From assembly GCF_024054555.1 (NCBI RefSeq), contig NZ_JAMXLY010000011.1, positions 18,637 through 82,636 of the forward strand: a stretch of DNA of 64,000 bases. The letters run 5' to 3'. Positions 9,572 to 19,316 of the stretch are shown here, piece after piece. The notes below the pieces were generated by a model. That model worked only from the letters and a program-made list of their open reading frames with translations. It did not search any database and was not told the origin of the DNA. The DNA comes from Segatella cerevisiae. GTDB taxonomy: Bacteria > Bacteroidota > Bacteroidia > Bacteroidales > Bacteroidaceae. Position 1 is the stretch's first letter, and every line of letters begins with the position of its first letter. A program made the translations under genes and the position numbers.

Positions 9572-11818
9572 TTGAAGAAACAAAAGCTATTCATAATAGG
9601 ATCTTTGATTCTGACTTTAGTCACAGTAAACCATACAGAATCATTTGGCAAAAAGCAAGTTGATACAAGATTACTTCAACGTGTCTTTGTGTATGCCAAT
9701 GACTTGAGCCTTCAAGGTATACCGGATTCGATCCTCTCAAATATCTATTTGAAATGCCGGACGCACATAGACCGGAAGAACCCGTTGCTTTATGCTATCC
9801 CCACCATGTATGACATCGCGAGGGATCATCGGCGGGATTTCCTGAATGAGAGTTTTTCCAGTGTGATTTTCTTCACCAACGGAGGCGACAAAAGAACGCA
9901 GATCAAGACTCTCCTGATGCATTCGACCGTCTATCATTCCCGCAAACTCCTGCCTGTCATCTTCGAGTATCTCCAGCCGACCCTCTATGATGTCACACTC
10001 TTCAAGGGCATTATCCTTTCTCCTCTTGTCAAGAGCAACAAGCGTTTTTATCACTATCGTTCCATCAAATACGGGCTCAATCAGACCCGTTTTTTCATCC
10101 GCCCGAAAATCACGAATACCCAGTTGGTTAAAGGTTGGATCATCGTGGACAACAATACTGGGAGAGTCGATCACTTTTTCTTCGAAGGCGAATACGACAT
10201 GATCCACTTTGTGCTTCAGGGTGAAATGGGTAAAGACGGCATCAAATCGCTATTGCCCAAACGCTGCAATATCATCACGAAGATCTGTACGCTGGGCAAT
10301 CGTCTCCACTCTTGGGTCACATTGGTTTATGACCTCAACTGCAAGATACCCACTCCCGCCAACACCTCTGAAAGTCTCGCCCTTCTGGACAGCATTCGCC
10401 CTCTCCCGCTGACCGAAGAGGAGAAGAAGATTCTGGATGCAGACGATTCCATCAAAAACGCCAAAGCGAACCCATCCGATTCCCTTTCTCGGGTCAATCC
10501 TTCAGAGCACAGGGACTCTACGGAATTGACAGATTCTGTCGTTCAACAATCCGGACAGACTGACAGCAGTTCGGAGGCGGGCAAAGCCGTTGGAGGGATA
10601 GCAGGAAAGGTCCAAAAGGAACCCTTGAAGAAAAAGAATGACGATAGTATCAGCATCATCAAATCGGACAAACAGGAAAAGGCTAACAGAACCTCTTTCT
10701 GGAACATCATCAGAAAGAACATGCTGACCCATATCAATACGGATATCGGGGATAAGAAACAAGGACATATCAAGACGGATCCGATCTTCAATCCTTTCTA
10801 TTTCGGTTATACCCGTCGAAAGGGCGTTGTATACCGCTTCGATGTGAAAGGCTATTATAATTTCACGCCCAACAAGGACCTCTCAACGCGTATCAAGATG
10901 GGCTACTCTTTCAAATGGAAGAGATTCTTATACGATATCCCGATCACTTTCAACTATAACAAAAACCGAAACGGATGGGTAAAAGTGGAATACTTCAACG
11001 GTAACAGGATCACCAACTCCAATATCCTTGACGAGATCAAAGGTCAGAAACCGGACTCCATCGACTGGAAGAAAATGAATCTGGATTATTTCAATGACCT
11101 GGGTTTGAAGATCAGTACGAGTTATCAGGTCATCAAGCATCATCTTGACATCCAAGGTGGTCTGATCTGGCACAAACGTACGGCAGTGGAAAAAGAAGGA
11201 TTCATCCAAGCCGGTAAACCTACGAGTTATTGTTCTTCCGCACCTTTCCTGCAAGTGCAGTATACCCCATTCAACCAATACGGCCCTGTCATCAATGCCA
11301 GTTATGAACGCGGCATCAAAGGTTTCGGAGGCGGAGAGATCAATTATGAGAAATGGGAAGTCGACGGACAGGAGATCTACAGTATGCCCTGTATGCGGTC
11401 CTTCTCCCTGCGGCTGGGAACGGGACTTTATACCGACAAAAGCAAGGGCAGTTATTTCCTGGATTACAGCAATTTCCGGGAAGACTACATTCCGGGAGGC
11501 TGGAATGATGAATGGAGCGGAGAATTTGAACTGTTGAATTCCAACTGGTACAACGCTTCCAAATTCTATGTCCGTGCCAACGCAACCTACGAATCACCGA
11601 TGCTCCTTCTCTCGTGGATACCGTTCGCTGGTCAGGTTGTGGAAAAAGAACGCATCTATGTCAGCGCCCTTTCCATTCAAAAGATAACGCCTTATGTTGA
11701 GGTGGGCTACGGTTTTACCAACCGGCTTTTCTCTATGGGAATCTTCTGTGGGTGCAGCCATCACCATTTCGAAGGATTCGGTGTGAAATGGGGATTTGAA
11801 CTGTTCAACAACTGGTGA
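9572..11818 (+). CDS. DUF5686-like outer-membrane beta-barrel protein
   Basis: A 748-residue secreted protein. The start chosen is TTG at 9572, giving MKKQKLFIIGSLILTLVTVN, a good signal peptide; no ATG is available in frame nearby. About 25-270 is a soluble domain. About 290-390 is a low-complexity charged linker rich in Asp, Ser and Lys. From about 400 the sequence shows alternating aromatic residues and short turns typical of beta strands, with motifs such as DYSNFREDYIPGGWNDEW and YGFTNRLFSMGIFCG that I associate with the C-terminal barrel of DUF5686-type Bacteroidetes proteins. It ends in an aromatic residue (FNNW), as many outer-membrane barrels do. Function is unknown. Confidence 0.75.
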   Translation: MKKQKLFIIGSLILTLVTVNHTESFGKKQVDTRLLQRVFVYANDLSLQGIPDSILSNIYLKCRTHIDRKNPLLYAIPTMYDIARDHRRDFLNESFSSVIFFTNGGDKRTQIKTLLMHSTVYHSRKLLPVIFEYLQPTLYDVTLFKGIILSPLVKSNKRFYHYRSIKYGLNQTRFFIRPKITNTQLVKGWIIVDNNTGRVDHFFFEGEYDMIHFVLQGEMGKDGIKSLLPKRCNIITKICTLGNRLHSWVTLVYDLNCKIPTPANTSESLALLDSIRPLPLTEEEKKILDADDSIKNAKANPSDSLSRVNPSEHRDSTELTDSVVQQSGQTDSSSEAGKAVGGIAGKVQKEPLKKKNDDSISIIKSDKQEKANRTSFWNIIRKNMLTHINTDIGDKKQGHIKTDPIFNPFYFGYTRRKGVVYRFDVKGYYNFTPNKDLSTRIKMGYSFKWKRFLYDIPITFNYNKNRNGWVKVEYFNGNRITNSNILDEIKGQKPDSIDWKKMNLDYFNDLGLKISTSYQVIKHHLDIQGGLIWHKRTAVEKEGFIQAGKPTSYCSSAPFLQVQYTPFNQYGPVINASYERGIKGFGGGEINYEKWEVDGQEIYSMPCMRSFSLRLGTGLYTDKSKGSYFLDYSNFREDYIPGGWNDEWSGEFELLNSNWYNASKFYVRANATYESPMLLLSWIPFAGQVVEKERIYVSALSIQKITPYVEVGYGFTNRLFSMGIFCGCSHHHFEGFGVKWGFELFNNW

Positions 11819-11903
11819 CAAGAGTCTTGTACCTGCCAGAAGTTCAAGTCTGTTGCCGGGCAATCATACGAAACTATTTAATAAAGGATAAACAAAAGAA
11901 ATA

Positions 11904-14900
11904 ATGACGAATACGCTGAAACCTTTAACCGTCTATAGTGCAAGTGCAGGGGCTGGAAAGACCTTCAAACTTGCCACTCAATATATTTCTTTACTGATAT
12001 TGAACCCGCTGTCTTACCGGAGCATCCTCGCCGTCACCTTTACGAATAAGGCTACGGAAGAGATGAAAATGAGGATACTCTCCCAACTCTACGGCATTTC
12101 CAAAGGCTTGAATGATTCCAAGGCTTATCTGAACGAAATCATCAGTACGACAGGTTTGCAGAAACCCATGATCAAGCAACGCGCCAGTTGGATTCTCAAG
12201 CTTCTCCTCCACCATTATGACGATTTCAAAGTGGAGACGATCGATGCTTTCTTTCAAACTGTTTTGAGAAATCTCGCCTATGAACTTAATTTGACAGCTA
12301 ACCTGAAGATCAGTCTGAATGACCAGGAGGTACTGGACCAGTGCATCGACAATCTCATCGAACAACTGGATGAAAATAGTCCGGTACTCCGCTGGATCAT
12401 GGATTATATCCATGAAAAGATGGACGACGATAAAGGCTGGAATATCATCCGGCAAATCAAGGACTTCGGAAAGAACATCTTCGGGGATGCCTATAAAAAA
12501 AATTTCAAGGAACTGGAGCCTTTGATGGCACCCGGAAATGAATTCTTTACTAAATTCTCCGAGCACCTCCACTGCATCAAGACTAATGCTGAACAGACGA
12601 TCAAGCAATATGCAGACCGGTTCTTTCAGACAATGGAAGAAAGTGGTTACAGTGCATCTGATCTCAGCAGGGGAGAAAAAGGAATATGGAATTATTTCTC
12701 AAGACTCCAAAGTGGAGAGTTTACAGACGATGCTAAGTTACATAATAATACCGTTAAGAAATGCCTTGAAGATCCCAAGAACTGGGTCACGAAACAAAAT
12801 GCTGTTCCGGGGAAGGGAGTCTATGCTTTGGTTGAGGCTAAGTTATGGCCATTGTTGAAGGAGGCTGAATCCAAACTTCTTGACTTGGTCAATGACTACA
12901 AGTCCGCTGACCTCACCTTAAGACATCTCAATACGCTGAGGCTCCTCGGGAAGATCGGAGAAGAAGTCAGGACAAGCAATCAGGAAGCCAGCCGGTTTCT
13001 CCTCAGCGACACTCAGAACCTGTTGTCCTCTCTGATCGATGACAGTGACTCGCCTTTTATCTTTGAAAAAATCGGTGCCCGACTGGAACATATCATGATA
13101 GATGAGTTTCAAGACACGAGCCGAATCCAATGGGACAATTTCAAAGTTCTCTTGAAAGAGACCATGTCTCATGGATTGCCGCCATCGAAGAATATCGCCC
13201 AGAACCTGATCGTCGGGGACATCAAGCAAAGCATCTACAGATGGAGAGGCGGTGACTGGAAACTGCTCCAAGGCATTAAAGATGAATTTTCTGGTCAAGT
13301 AGACAAGAAGAATCTGGATACCAATTTCCGATCTGACAGGAACATCATCAATTTTAATAATACCTTCTTCGAGAAGGCCACACAAAGCAGCATCTGGTCT
13401 GCTGATGGAAAGGCCCAAGAGCAGTTGACAAAAGCTTACAACATCAAAGACCTCCGTCAGGAAATTCCGGCAAGCAAAGGCGACAATGGTTCCGTCCATA
13501 TAGAACTGCTCCCAAACAATGAAGACTATCATGACCTTATGCTCCAGAAGACAGTTGAGATGGTCCGCCAGTTGCTTCAAGCCGGTTGCAAGGAGCGGGA
13601 TATCGCCATTCTCGTCAGGAAGAATCCGACCATCCAGGAGATCGGTTCCTACTTTATGGATCAGTTGCCTGAGGTGACACTCGTCAGTGACCTCGCATTC
13701 CGGTTAGACGCTTCTCAAGCCGTCAATATTCTGATAGATGCCCTCCGGTTGATGATCCATCGTGATGATGCCCTCTCCTTATCCAATCTGACCAAGGCCT
13801 ATCAGACCGAGATCAAGCATCCGGGGAAATCAGACAACGAACTTTTTCTGTGTCCCGGGAAAACAGTGAAAGAACGTCTGGAATCCCAATTGCCCGAAGC
13901 CTATATCAATCACCTCGACGAACTGATGAGGCTGCCGCTGGTGGACCTGATAGAGCAACTCTATGCGATCTTCGAACTCAGTCAATTGAATGAGCAAAGT
14001 GCGTATATCTGTGCCTTCTATGATCAGGTCAATGCTTACCTTCAGGAAAACAGTCCAGACATTGAGGATTTCCTGAATGTCTGGGATGAGAATCTGCACA
14101 CGCAGTCCATCCAAAGTGAAGAGGCAAACGGCATACGCCTACTGACCATTCACAAGAGTAAAGGACTTGAGTTCGACCATGTCATCATCCCGTTCTGCGA
14201 CTGGATATTTGAAAAACCAGGTTATACGCTCTGGTGCTCTCCAGAGAAGAACCCATACAATGAACTGCCCGTTATTCCTGTTGACCTATACAAAAAACAG
14301 ATGTGCGGATCAGTATTCGAACATTTCTACAAGGAAGAACACTCCCAGAATGTCGTCGACAACATGAATCTTCTCTATGTCGCATTCACCCGTGCCAAAA
14401 GAGGGCTCTATATCTTCGGGAAGAACAAAGACAAGGATAAAGCGTCTCACAAGACAAAGTCCACCAGTTCGCCGGCAGGACCTGTTGACGAAAGTGACGT
14501 CATCGGGAGAGTCCTTCCAGATATTGCCGATGAACTCCAGGTCTCTGTATCGAAAGTGTCTGAGAATGAGGGACAGCCTTCCGATCAGGATGATAAGAGT
14601 ACTAAAGGCAAAGACAGCGCACAAGAGACGCTTGTCTTCGATTATGGTACCCCGGACATCAAGACAGCAGGACCTCAGGAAAAAGTTTCCGACAATATCT
14701 TCCTGCAGCCTGTTCTATCCAAGAAGATCACCGTCAACAATTATCGGAACAGAGTGGATTTCCGAGAGAGCAACAAGAGCAAGGACTTTATCGAAGGTGA
14801 TGATGAAGAGATTCAGGAGCAGAATGAATACATCAGGACAGGAAATGTCATGCATGCGATCTTCTCTTCCATCCGCACTTTGGATGATGTTGACCAGGCT

Positions 14901-15284
14901 CTTGATCAACTGGAGCAAGACGGTGTGCTGGATACCGGCAATTTAAGTAAGGAGAAGTTGAAAGACATCATGAGACAAAGGCTCGAATCAGATAAAGTGA
15001 GAGATTGGTTCTCAAGTCGTTGGGAGTTATTCAACGAGTGTACGATTTTGTACCGGGACCCGGACACCAACGAGACCATAGAGAAGCGACCAGACAGGGT
15101 CATGGCAGACGAAAAAGAGATGATCGTTGTCGACTTCAAATTCGGGAAACCGCACAAAGAATACGAAGACCAGGTCAGAACTTACATGTCCCTCCTCTCC
15201 CAAATGCAGCAACTGCCCGTCAGCGGGTACCTCTGGTATGTCTACCCTAATCGTATCCAGCAGGTCCTGCCCACGAAGTCATAA
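11904..15284 (+). CDS. addA: AddA-type UvrD-family helicase with C-terminal nuclease domain
   Basis: Subunit of a double-strand break end-processing helicase-nuclease (RecBCD/AddAB class). Of 1126 residues, the superfamily 1 helicase motifs appear in order: Walker A SAGAGKT (14-20), TNKATEEMK, Walker B MIDEFQDTSRIQWDNF, GDIKQSIYRWRGGDW, NFRSDRNII, LTIHKSKGLEFDHVIIP and LYVAFTRAKRGLYIF. A charged linker (about 855-935) leads to a PD-(D/E)XK nuclease domain near the C-terminus: GNVMHAIFSS, RPDRVM and VVDFKFGKPHKEYEDQV. The partner gene follows 95 bases later. Symbol given by architecture; annotators often call it only a UvrD helicase domain protein. Confidence 0.9.
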   Translation: MTNTLKPLTVYSASAGAGKTFKLATQYISLLILNPLSYRSILAVTFTNKATEEMKMRILSQLYGISKGLNDSKAYLNEIISTTGLQKPMIKQRASWILKLLLHHYDDFKVETIDAFFQTVLRNLAYELNLTANLKISLNDQEVLDQCIDNLIEQLDENSPVLRWIMDYIHEKMDDDKGWNIIRQIKDFGKNIFGDAYKKNFKELEPLMAPGNEFFTKFSEHLHCIKTNAEQTIKQYADRFFQTMEESGYSASDLSRGEKGIWNYFSRLQSGEFTDDAKLHNNTVKKCLEDPKNWVTKQNAVPGKGVYALVEAKLWPLLKEAESKLLDLVNDYKSADLTLRHLNTLRLLGKIGEEVRTSNQEASRFLLSDTQNLLSSLIDDSDSPFIFEKIGARLEHIMIDEFQDTSRIQWDNFKVLLKETMSHGLPPSKNIAQNLIVGDIKQSIYRWRGGDWKLLQGIKDEFSGQVDKKNLDTNFRSDRNIINFNNTFFEKATQSSIWSADGKAQEQLTKAYNIKDLRQEIPASKGDNGSVHIELLPNNEDYHDLMLQKTVEMVRQLLQAGCKERDIAILVRKNPTIQEIGSYFMDQLPEVTLVSDLAFRLDASQAVNILIDALRLMIHRDDALSLSNLTKAYQTEIKHPGKSDNELFLCPGKTVKERLESQLPEAYINHLDELMRLPLVDLIEQLYAIFELSQLNEQSAYICAFYDQVNAYLQENSPDIEDFLNVWDENLHTQSIQSEEANGIRLLTIHKSKGLEFDHVIIPFCDWIFEKPGYTLWCSPEKNPYNELPVIPVDLYKKQMCGSVFEHFYKEEHSQNVVDNMNLLYVAFTRAKRGLYIFGKNKDKDKASHKTKSTSSPAGPVDESDVIGRVLPDIADELQVSVSKVSENEGQPSDQDDKSTKGKDSAQETLVFDYGTPDIKTAGPQEKVSDNIFLQPVLSKKITVNNYRNRVDFRESNKSKDFIEGDDEEIQEQNEYIRTGNVMHAIFSSIRTLDDVDQALDQLEQDGVLDTGNLSKEKLKDIMRQRLESDKVRDWFSSRWELFNECTILYRDPDTNETIEKRPDRVMADEKEMIVVDFKFGKPHKEYEDQVRTYMSLLSQMQQLPVSGYLWYVYPNRIQQVLPTKS

Positions 15285-15379
15285 TCAAACCGGAATATTC
15301 TCCGATAAATAGAACAACGATAACAGACATCCGTCAGACAACTCTGACGGCATCAATTTTAAAATCATCATAACGATCC

Positions 15380-18300
15380 ATGAATACTTTCCTCCATTAT
15401 GTAGCTCAAGATATGATCCGGAAATACGGACAACAACTCAGTCATATCGCCGTAGTCTTTCCGAATAAAAGAGCGTCACTGTTCCTGAACCAAGAACTCT
15501 CAGGGTTGGTCAATCACCCCTTGTGGAGTCCGACTTGCATTACGATCAGTGACCTATTCAGAGAACATAGCCATCGAACTGTAGGAGACCCGATCAAACT
15601 TGTCAATGAACTCTATAAAGTTTATCACGAAGTGACCGGAGAAGACGTATCCTTGGATAAATTCTATGGCTGGGGACAAATGCTGATCGCTGACTACGAT
15701 GATATCGACAAGAATATGGCCGATGCCGACAAAATCTTTGAGAATCTTAAAGATATCCATGAGTTGGACGACATCAGCTACCTCAACCATGAACAGAAAG
15801 AGATATTGAAGCGCTTCTTCAGCAGTTTCTCGGAAGACCAGGACAAAGCATTGAAAAAGCGGTTCATCACACTTTGGAGTCACATGGGAGACATTTACCA
15901 TCAGTTCAATGCCGTATTGCAGGAAGCCGGAATAGCCTATGAAGGTGCGCTCTATAAGGAAGTGGCGACTGACCCCAATCTGGAAATGGATCATTCCATG
16001 TACCTTTTCGTGGGTTTCAACATGATGCAGAAGGTGGAACTGGCTCTCTGCGACAGACTGAAAGAGAAGGGTAAAGCCAAATTCTACTGGGACTTCGACG
16101 ACTATTATATGCCTAAAAAGGGTGAGGATCACGAAGCCGGGCATTTCATCTCCTTGTATCTGAGGAATTATCCCAACGAACTGGACAATTCCGCTCCGGA
16201 GATCTATCAGAACATGGTAAAGCCGAAAGATATCTCCTTGATCAGCGCAAGCACAGAGAACCTCCAGGCACGGTATGTCAGTGACTGGCTGAGGGAGAAT
16301 CATCGTATTGAAGCAGGCAGCCGCACCGCCATCGTCATGGCAGATGAAAGCCTCCTGCCCACGATCATCCACAGTTTGCCCCCTGAAGTTGACAAAGTCA
16401 ATGTGACGACAGGATATCCGCTTTCCCAATCACAGGTCAGCACACTTGTCAAACTGCTGATCGATGTGCACACGCATTTCTATCGCAAAGATCTGAAGAA
16501 GTTCATGTTTCGGGGCATCAATAAGATCCTGCAGCATCCCTATGCCAGATTTCTGTCCCCACATATTCAGGAATTTGCCGATAACCTAAACAAACATAAA
16601 CGATTCTATCTGTCTGAGGAAGAACTTGAGACATGGTGCAGGGATACTCCTATCGAACCCGACAACGGACTGGCAATTCTGTTGCGGTCTCCTGACTATA
16701 CGTTGAGCGAGATGTCTCACTGGTTATTGGAGATCCTTCAAATAATAGGTGTCAACTATCACAGAGAACTCAAGGACAAGCAGGACCGAATCAATGCCGA
16801 TCCACTGTTCCAAGAGTCGCTGTTTCAAATGTATACACTCATCAACCGGCTCTGCACGCTCATTGACCAGGAGGGGCTCAACATCGACATCAATACCTAT
16901 CAAAGACTGATGAACCAACTCATAGCGGCCACGACAATTCCTTTTCACGGTGAACCGGCTGTGGGTATTCAAATCATGGGAATACTGGAGACCCGAAACC
17001 TGGATTTCGAGCACGTCCTCCTGCTGTCCTGCAATGAAGGCAATATCCCAAAGGGTGTCAACGATACGTCTTTCATCCCTTATTCCATCCGAAAAGTTTA
17101 TGGTCTGACAACAGTAGACCATAAGGTCGCCATCTATTCCTATTATTTCTACCGGCTCCTGCAAAGGGCCAAAGACATCACCATCGTTTACAATGATGCC
17201 ACCAACAACGGACAGACAGGAGAGATGTCCCGATTCATGCTCCAACTGATGGCAGAGAGCCCGCAATCCATCAAACTCGAGAACCTCGTCACTGGGCAGA
17301 AACCAGCGGTGCGCCCACACCAGTCCATCAAGAAAGACGATTCTGTCATGCAGGCCATCCGACGCATCAATCGTCTCTCTCCTACTGCCCTGAATACTTA
17401 TATCAGATGCCAACTCCAGTTCTACTACAAGTATATTGCAGGTATCAAGGAACCAGACGACATAGACGAGGATAGGGTCGACAACAGAACCTTCGGAAAC
17501 ATTTTCCATCAAGCCTGCCAACTCTTCTATCTGCAATGTGCGCCTCCCGATGCCATTCGAACCATAGACGCTCAAGGGGGACAAGTACGGGAATTGATAC
17601 ACCCTGTGGAAATCAGCAAAAAAATACTTGACTACGCTCTCAGTCATACTGCCCTCATCGAGAAATGCGTAGACGATGCTTTCAGACAAAACTTATTCAA
17701 GGTCAGCCCCACGACTAAAATAGAATACAATGGGTTGCAGATCATCAACCGGCAGGTCATCATTGACTACCTCAAGAAACTCCTGCAGATCGACAGGAAT
17801 ACTGCACCTTTTTATATTATGGGTTTGGAGAAGCATGTCGAATCCACCATCCGCTTCAAGACACAAGAGGGTGACCGATCCATGACCTTTTATGGAAGTA
17901 TAGACAGACTCGATCAGATCAAACGCACCGAAGGAAAGACCATCCGCGTCATTGACTACAAGACGGGGAACAACAACAAAATGTCCATTAAGAATTTGGA
18001 AGAGATATTCTCGGGAAAGAAACTGTCGAGTCACTCGGACTACTATCTTCAAGCCATGCTCTATTCCAGTATTGTCAGGAACAAGAAAGATGCCAATGGC
18101 AACCAAATGTATGATACCGATGAGCTCCCCGTCAGTCCCTCTTTACTCTTTATCCAACATGCGGGTACAGAAGTCCTCCCGCTCAAGATCGGCAAAGAAC
18201 CCATTACAGATATCAAGGATTATGAGAATGCCAACGGAGATGTAAAAACCGACAATTTCGAAGGGAATATCAGGAATACCCTGTCAGATCTGTTCAATCC

Positions 18301-18382
18301 CGGTCTTGACCTGAATGCGACAGAAGATTCAAAGCAATGCGAACATTGTCCCTATGCCAGACTCTGTTGCGGTAAGAGATAA
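15380..18382 (+). CDS. addB: AddB-type nuclease with Fe-S cluster motif
   Basis: A 1000-residue partner of the preceding helicase. The N-terminus (VVFPNKRASLFLNQELS) is the inactivated helicase-like part; no Walker A lysine motif is visible. The C-terminal third holds a PD-(D/E)XK nuclease: LSPTALNTYIRCQLQFYYKY, FGNIFHQ, YGSIDRLDQI and VIDYKTGNNNK. One Cys in YIRCQ and three in CEHCPYARLC near the end fit the 4Fe-4S staple known in AddB nucleases. Gene order addA-addB is reversed relative to Bacillus addB-addA. Together they should load RecA at broken ends. Confidence 0.88.
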   Translation: MNTFLHYVAQDMIRKYGQQLSHIAVVFPNKRASLFLNQELSGLVNHPLWSPTCITISDLFREHSHRTVGDPIKLVNELYKVYHEVTGEDVSLDKFYGWGQMLIADYDDIDKNMADADKIFENLKDIHELDDISYLNHEQKEILKRFFSSFSEDQDKALKKRFITLWSHMGDIYHQFNAVLQEAGIAYEGALYKEVATDPNLEMDHSMYLFVGFNMMQKVELALCDRLKEKGKAKFYWDFDDYYMPKKGEDHEAGHFISLYLRNYPNELDNSAPEIYQNMVKPKDISLISASTENLQARYVSDWLRENHRIEAGSRTAIVMADESLLPTIIHSLPPEVDKVNVTTGYPLSQSQVSTLVKLLIDVHTHFYRKDLKKFMFRGINKILQHPYARFLSPHIQEFADNLNKHKRFYLSEEELETWCRDTPIEPDNGLAILLRSPDYTLSEMSHWLLEILQIIGVNYHRELKDKQDRINADPLFQESLFQMYTLINRLCTLIDQEGLNIDINTYQRLMNQLIAATTIPFHGEPAVGIQIMGILETRNLDFEHVLLLSCNEGNIPKGVNDTSFIPYSIRKVYGLTTVDHKVAIYSYYFYRLLQRAKDITIVYNDATNNGQTGEMSRFMLQLMAESPQSIKLENLVTGQKPAVRPHQSIKKDDSVMQAIRRINRLSPTALNTYIRCQLQFYYKYIAGIKEPDDIDEDRVDNRTFGNIFHQACQLFYLQCAPPDAIRTIDAQGGQVRELIHPVEISKKILDYALSHTALIEKCVDDAFRQNLFKVSPTTKIEYNGLQIINRQVIIDYLKKLLQIDRNTAPFYIMGLEKHVESTIRFKTQEGDRSMTFYGSIDRLDQIKRTEGKTIRVIDYKTGNNNKMSIKNLEEIFSGKKLSSHSDYYLQAMLYSSIVRNKKDANGNQMYDTDELPVSPSLLFIQHAGTEVLPLKIGKEPITDIKDYENANGDVKTDNFEGNIRNTLSDLFNPGLDLNATEDSKQCEHCPYARLCCGKR

Positions 18383-18565
18383 AGACGAGAATAACAAAAT
18401 ATGGAATGAACGTTTCAATGCTTTTTATCGAACCCTTTCGGGAAACAAGAAAGCATGAAAGTCAAAAAGAAAATACCGGTATCAGCGATAATTGATTGAA
18501 AACGTCAAACAAGATGAGGCAACACTTCCCCCACGACTGTCTTTCAATCTTTTATCTGCGAATTG

Positions 18566-18654
18566 CGGAAGATGAGGGATTCAAACCCCCGATACCCGAA
18601 AAGGGGTATACCGGATTTCGAGTCCAGCGCATTCGGTCACTCTGCCAATCTTCC
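18566..18654 (-). tRNA. tRNA-Ser (CGA)
   Basis: An 89-nt class II tRNA. The acceptor stem is GGAAGAT/ATCTTCC, the D stem GCA/TGC, the anticodon loop CTCGAAA (anticodon CGA), the long variable arm TACCC/GGGTA, and the T stem GGGGG/CCCTC. CCA is not encoded. The D loop has A where G19 is expected and the T loop reads TTTGAAT, with T where C56 is expected; the two changes compensate each other (see findings). Confidence 0.93.
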
Positions 18655-18671
18655 AATCCTCATTGGGCCTA

Positions 18672-18703
18672 CAAAAATACAACTTATTACGGACATAGCC
18701 AAG
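18672..18703 (-). promoter_or_regulatory. Promoter of tRNA-Ser
   Basis: Minus strand CTTG (18703-18700), 20 bases, TATTTTTG (18679-18672). The -7 box is exact and the -33 box matches 3 of 4. Predicted start about 10 bases before the mature tRNA. Confidence 0.65.
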
Positions 18704-18716
18704 AAATCAGGCGAAA

Positions 18717-19301
18717 TTATTCAAAACTCAAATTCGACAACCGGCGTCGAACCTCTTCGGCATCCCCTTTTCTGATGCTCAGGCGGATACTGCAATTGGT
18801 ATCAAAATTCCGGCTGATAATCTTGAGGTCCATCTCTTTGACCAAATGCATCACTGCATTCATCATCGGGTAAGTGAATTGCCAGTCTATGACCTCTTCG
18901 ACATATCTTGTAACGATGTCAGTATGATTCAACGCATCGTCAGCAGCCGTGCGATAAGCTCGAATCAGGCCGCTCGTCCCGAGTTTCACCCCACCAAAAT
19001 AGCGAATGACAAAGACGACCACATCCGTCAACTGATGACTGAGGATCTGTCCCAATATCGGTTTTCCGGCTGTAGACGAAGGTTCTCCGTCGTCGACCAT
19101 CCTCGAATCATCCTGCTCTGGACCGAGAAGATAAGCATAACAGACATGACGGGCATCGTAGTATTTCTCCTTATAAAATTGATGAAGGTTCTTTACCTCA
19201 TCACGGGTACTGACATGATGAGCAAAGGCGAAGAACTTACTTCGTTTCTCGGAGTAGAATCCTTCGCCTGTACCATTTATAGTTGTATACTCATCTATCA
19301 T
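18717..19301 (-). CDS. YigZ/IMPACT family protein
   Basis: A 194-residue protein of the YigZ family. The N-terminal IMPACT domain is recognisable from FYSEKRSKFFAFAHHVST, followed by HVCYAYLLG, DGEPSSTAGKPILGQI and FGGVKLGTSGLIRAY. The C-terminal part (about 125-190) is the ferredoxin-like UPF0029-type domain. The biochemical role of bacterial YigZ is not settled, though links to translation have been suggested for IMPACT proteins. It starts 15 bases after the DUF1015 gene and is probably the last gene of the serine-synthesis transcript. Confidence 0.9.
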   Translation of the reverse strand: MIDEYTTINGTGEGFYSEKRSKFFAFAHHVSTRDEVKNLHQFYKEKYYDARHVCYAYLLGPEQDDSRMVDDGEPSSTAGKPILGQILSHQLTDVVVFVIRYFGGVKLGTSGLIRAYRTAADDALNHTDIVTRYVEEVIDWQFTYPMMNAVMHLVKEMDLKIISRNFDTNCSIRLSIRKGDAEEVRRRLSNLSFE

Positions 19302-19316
19302 CCGGCAGCAAACTGA

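Noticed and set aside
18412..18460. Imperfect hairpin after addB (TTTCA-TGCTTT with AAAGCATGAAA)
   Set aside because: No T run follows and the stem is interrupted; termination is possible but not supported.
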